A stretch of 64,000 nt of DNA, taken from the NCBI GenBank assembly GCA_029721515.1, contig CM056565.1, positions 12,526,742 through 12,590,741 on the forward strand, in the 5' to 3' direction. A program made the position numbers and the translations under genes. The notes under the pieces were generated by a model. It saw only the letters and a list, made by a program, of their open reading frames with translations. It had not been told where the DNA came from and searched no databases. Numbering within the stretch: the first letter of the stretch is position 1; each line of letters begins with the position of its first letter. This DNA is from Synanceia verrucosa (lineage: Eukaryota > Chordata > Actinopteri > Perciformes > Synanceiidae). This document shows positions 25,863-64,000 of this stretch, piece after piece.

Positions 25863-26841
25863 CAGTCATGGAAAAAATTATTAGACCACCCTTGTTTTCT
25901 TCAATTTCTTGTTAATTTTAATGCCTGGCTCAACTAAAGGTACATTTGTTTGGACAATTACAATGATAACAACAAAAATAGCTCATGAGAGTTTAAGAAC
26001 TAAGGATTATTCATTTTCCATGGTTTTCTTGATAATAACCAAAATTACTTAAATTCTTACATCAATAGCTATGGCATTGTACCGCCAAAAACACTACTTT
26101 TAAGCATTCCATGTTTTCTTTTCTGTTTGCTTTAAACACATGATACACACAAGAGTTAATACTTGATTGCATAACCATTGTTTTTGATGACTGCAGCCAT
26201 GCGTCTTGGCATGCTCTCCACCAGCTTCTGACATTGTTCTGCTGTCACAGCAGCCCATTCCAGCAAGTCACATTTCTCGACAGTGCCCACTCATTTTTAA
26301 GGTCCCTGGAGGTCTGACGACGATTCCTGACACAGGAACGGATGAGTGCACGGTCATCTCGTGGGGTAGAAAGACGTTTCCTGCCACGGCCAGGTAGCAA
26401 TTTGGTAGTGCCATGTTCAGCTTGTTTTTTTGTTGTTGTAATGAACGGCTGTCTTGGAGATCTTCAGTTTTTTCGCTACCTGTCTCTCACTCATGCCAAT
26501 TTCCAGCAGTGCCAAGATGGCTGCCTTTGTTGCTTCACATAATTCTTTTGTTTTAGGCATTATGTGAGAGCTGACAACTTCTGAGTTGTGCTACGGCTTG
26601 AATGTAAGCAGGAAACCACTCTAGGCCTTTGCATGTGCAGTGCTGCTTGTGACATGAAATGGCCTCTTATATACCCTGGGAATCAATTAAGCTTAAGAAT
26701 GTCAAATAGGACATAAAGTATTATGTGACCAGCTGCATTTTTTGTTGTGTTCATTGTATTATACGTTTAGTGGTACCAGATATTAGAATGAACAAGAAAT
26801 TGAAGAAAACAAGGGTGGTCTAATAATTTTTTCCATGACTG
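25863..26841 (-). mobile_element. Tc1-like DNA transposon, internal deletion derivative
   Basis: Flanked by TA (25861-25862 and 26842-26843), with terminal inverted repeats beginning CAGTCATGGAAAAAATTATT. Compared with the copy at 59828-61437 it lacks about 630 bases, corresponding roughly to 60231-60862 there, so most of the transposase catalytic domain is gone. It sits inside the LINE between the start and the end of the RNase H region. Confidence 0.92.
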
Positions 26842-26869
26842 TATATGCTCTGATTCCAGCTCAGCATTA

Positions 26870-27545
26870 ATCACTTTACAGGACAGCCAGTCACACAGTA
26901 GACCAGACATACTGAGTGAAGTGCAGCAAACCCTATACAGAATTCAGATGATGAGACTGACAGTGATTTTTGTGTGGGTACCAGCACACATTGGGCTCAG
27001 AGGAAATGAGATGACAGATAAGGCAGCAAAGGAGGCAGCAGGAAAGACATCCATTAATTTGGCAGTTAATGTCAGTAAATCTGAAACTAAGAGCATCATC
27101 AAACAAAGACTGAGGGAAAAGTGGCAAAAACAATGGGAGGAAGAGAGGACAGGACGATGGTTTTACAGAATACAAACGAAAAGTGGGAGAAATGAGAAGA
27201 GCAGGAAGGAACAGAAGAGAAGAAACAATAATATCAAGGCTCAGGTTTGGACATACTGCACTGAACAGTATTCATAATGAGAAAATACCAGACGGAATTG
27301 TGACTACTGTGGCCAAGAAGAGACAATAGAGCGCATAATGCTTCAGTGTCAGAAGTATGAGAGAGAAAGACAGAGTTTAATTACACATCTGAGGAACATT
27401 AAAATACCACTGGATATCAGAGTCATTCTACAACAGAGCTTAGGGCACAAGAGTGACAAATTTATATTCCAATCCCGTAAAGCAACGAGGCTGCTTGATA
27501 GAATATATAAGGTTTTAAATAACATTGGGGGCCGCACAGTGGCGT
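26870..27545 (+). pseudogene. LINE RNase H and 3' tail remnant
   Basis: The frame from 26921 reads FVWVPAHIGLRGNEMTDKAA, the C-terminal RNase H motif with the conserved His and Asp. An upstream TDAS-type motif near 25712 is separated from it by the Tc1 insertion. A Cys/His segment follows after a stop near 27275 and decays into the repeat at 27527. Confidence 0.8.
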
Positions 27546-27892
27546 AGTTGTTAACACTGTCGCCTTACAGCAAGAAGGTACTGGGTTCGATTCCTGACCT
27601 GGGGCCTTTCTGTGTGGAATTTGCGTGTCTGTGTGGAGTTTGCGTGTCACCCTGTGTCTGCGTGGGTTCTTTGGGTGTACTTTGGCTTCCTCCCACCATC
27701 CAGAAAGATTAGGTCAATTGGGTAGTTTAAATTGACCCTAGGTGTGAGTGGTTGTCTGTCTCTATGTGCCCTGTGATGAACTGGAGACTTGTCCAGGGGG
27801 TACCCTGTCATTTGCCCTAAGACAGCTGGGATAAGCTCCAGCCCCCTTGCGACCCTATGTGAGGATAAGCAGTAGAAAATGGATGGATGGAT
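27527..27892 (+). repeat. dispersed tRNA-like (SINE-like) repeat, longest copy
   Basis: GGGGCCGCACAGTGGCGTAG start, GGGTTCGATTCC B-box-like motif, TCTGCGTGGGTTCT middle, and a GGATAAGC...GGATGGATGGATG tail. Directly follows the LINE remnant. This is the most complete copy in the window. Confidence 0.8.
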
Positions 27893-28046
27893 GACATTAG
27901 GTTGACCTAATGCTCATAGCATTAGTGCCATGAACATGAGCCAGACATGGTGTGGCTCATGTATTTCCTCACACAATATCAGATGGGCAGTAGCCTTATG
28001 TCAGGTAAGTATATCATTCTTTCATTGTTTAATTTTCACAATTCTG

Positions 28047-28052
28047 TTTATT
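28047..28052 (-). promoter_or_regulatory. poly(A) signal candidate for cfap54
   Basis: AATAAA on minus about 435 bases beyond the cfap54 stop. The stretch 28053-28485 has no other recognisable feature and is probably the 3' UTR. Confidence 0.4.
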
Positions 28053-28485
28053 TTTTACTCTGTTTGCTTTGTTCAAGATCTGTACGTTCATCTATCGTCA
28101 ATAAGCTGTTTCTTCACTGTTTGTCATGTAATTTGAGATTATTTTATATAATGAAAAATGTGATACTATTTTACCCAAAACATTGGAGAAAAAAAGAATG
28201 TGAAGATAATAAAAACTACATACATATACAGAGAATAATTTTCAGCTCTTGACTGATAATTTAAAGTAGCTGTAAATATCAGAATGCATTCTTTAAACAT
28301 TCGTCCAGTCAAAGTTATTTTTAGCATACAATTGATAATGCATATTATAAATATCCACTGAAATAGCCAATGAAAAAATGTGCCATGTGGGCCTAAACAA
28401 ACTCCAGCATTCAGATATGTTTCTAGGTACAGGACTGGGACACAGCAGTAATAATGCTGCACACTATGAGTGTCATTCTAATATG

Positions 28486-64000
<35,515 letters not shown>

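Larger units (their letters stand above)
21130..27526 (+). mobile_element. decayed LINE retrotransposon with gag-like ORF1, endonuclease, reverse transcriptase and RNase H
   Basis: A plus-strand non-LTR element recognisable in pieces: an ORF1 start near 21176, CCHC zinc knuckles at about 23208-23340, an AP-endonuclease start at about 23750-23950, reverse transcriptase at about 24130-25360, and RNase H at about 25700-27050. RNase H after the RT together with CCHC knuckles points to the I/Nimb-type or a related clade; the clade call is inference. All frames carry stops and indels, and most of the endonuclease is missing. It is interrupted by a piggyBac derivative (21390-22888) and a Tc1-like element (25863-26841). 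The host sequence reads on across both insertions. Confidence 0.85.

Overview
The window looks like teleost fish nuclear DNA. It has vertebrate-type split genes with short introns and GT-AG junctions, many CA/GT and TA microsatellites, Tc1-like and piggyBac-like DNA transposons, an RNase H-bearing LINE, and a dispersed tRNA-like repeat common in fish. All three recognised protein genes lie on the minus strand. I cannot name the species.

Layout. 1-1.85 kb: mostly featureless, with a possible signal-peptide first exon of an unidentified minus-strand gene at 404-467 and a near-perfect hairpin at 834-890. 2.3-10.7 kb: a complete 14-exon dlat gene (E2 of the pyruvate dehydrogenase complex, 635 codons read from spliced exons, all phases consistent). 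11.3-20.4 kb: a complete 20-exon dixdc1 gene (CH domain, coiled coil, DIX domain; 626 codons). DIXDC1 next to DLAT is the known vertebrate gene order. 20.7-27.9 kb: a transposon graveyard made of one decayed plus-strand LINE split by a piggyBac derivative and, further on, by an internally deleted Tc1-like element, bracketed by two dispersed repeats. 28.0-64.0 kb: the 3' part of a large gene that I assign to cfap54 (a cilia/flagella protein); 37 exons are resolved and one is not. The gene continues beyond the right edge.

The most unusual feature is in the penultimate large intron of cfap54. About 21 kb (29.36-50.57 kb) is a tandem array of tRNA genes on the plus strand, antisense to the host gene. 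I count 27 tRNA-Arg(ACG)-type copies, 25 full-length tRNA-His(GTG)-type copies plus one decayed copy, and 19 short Arg-His chimeric fragments. Twelve Arg copies and eight His copies carry the array consensus. Others carry changed anticodons or a mutated B box. The exons on either side of the array (50746-50903 and 29055-29201) join in phase, so the array is genuinely intronic. Spacers are shared between units, with higher-order duplications and an internal 72-bp duplication in eight units.

A second, nearly full-length Tc1-like element (59.8-61.4 kb), with its transposase broken by indels, sits in another cfap54 intron. It belongs to the same family as the copy in the LINE. All calls come from reading the sequence; no database search or tRNA-folding program was run.
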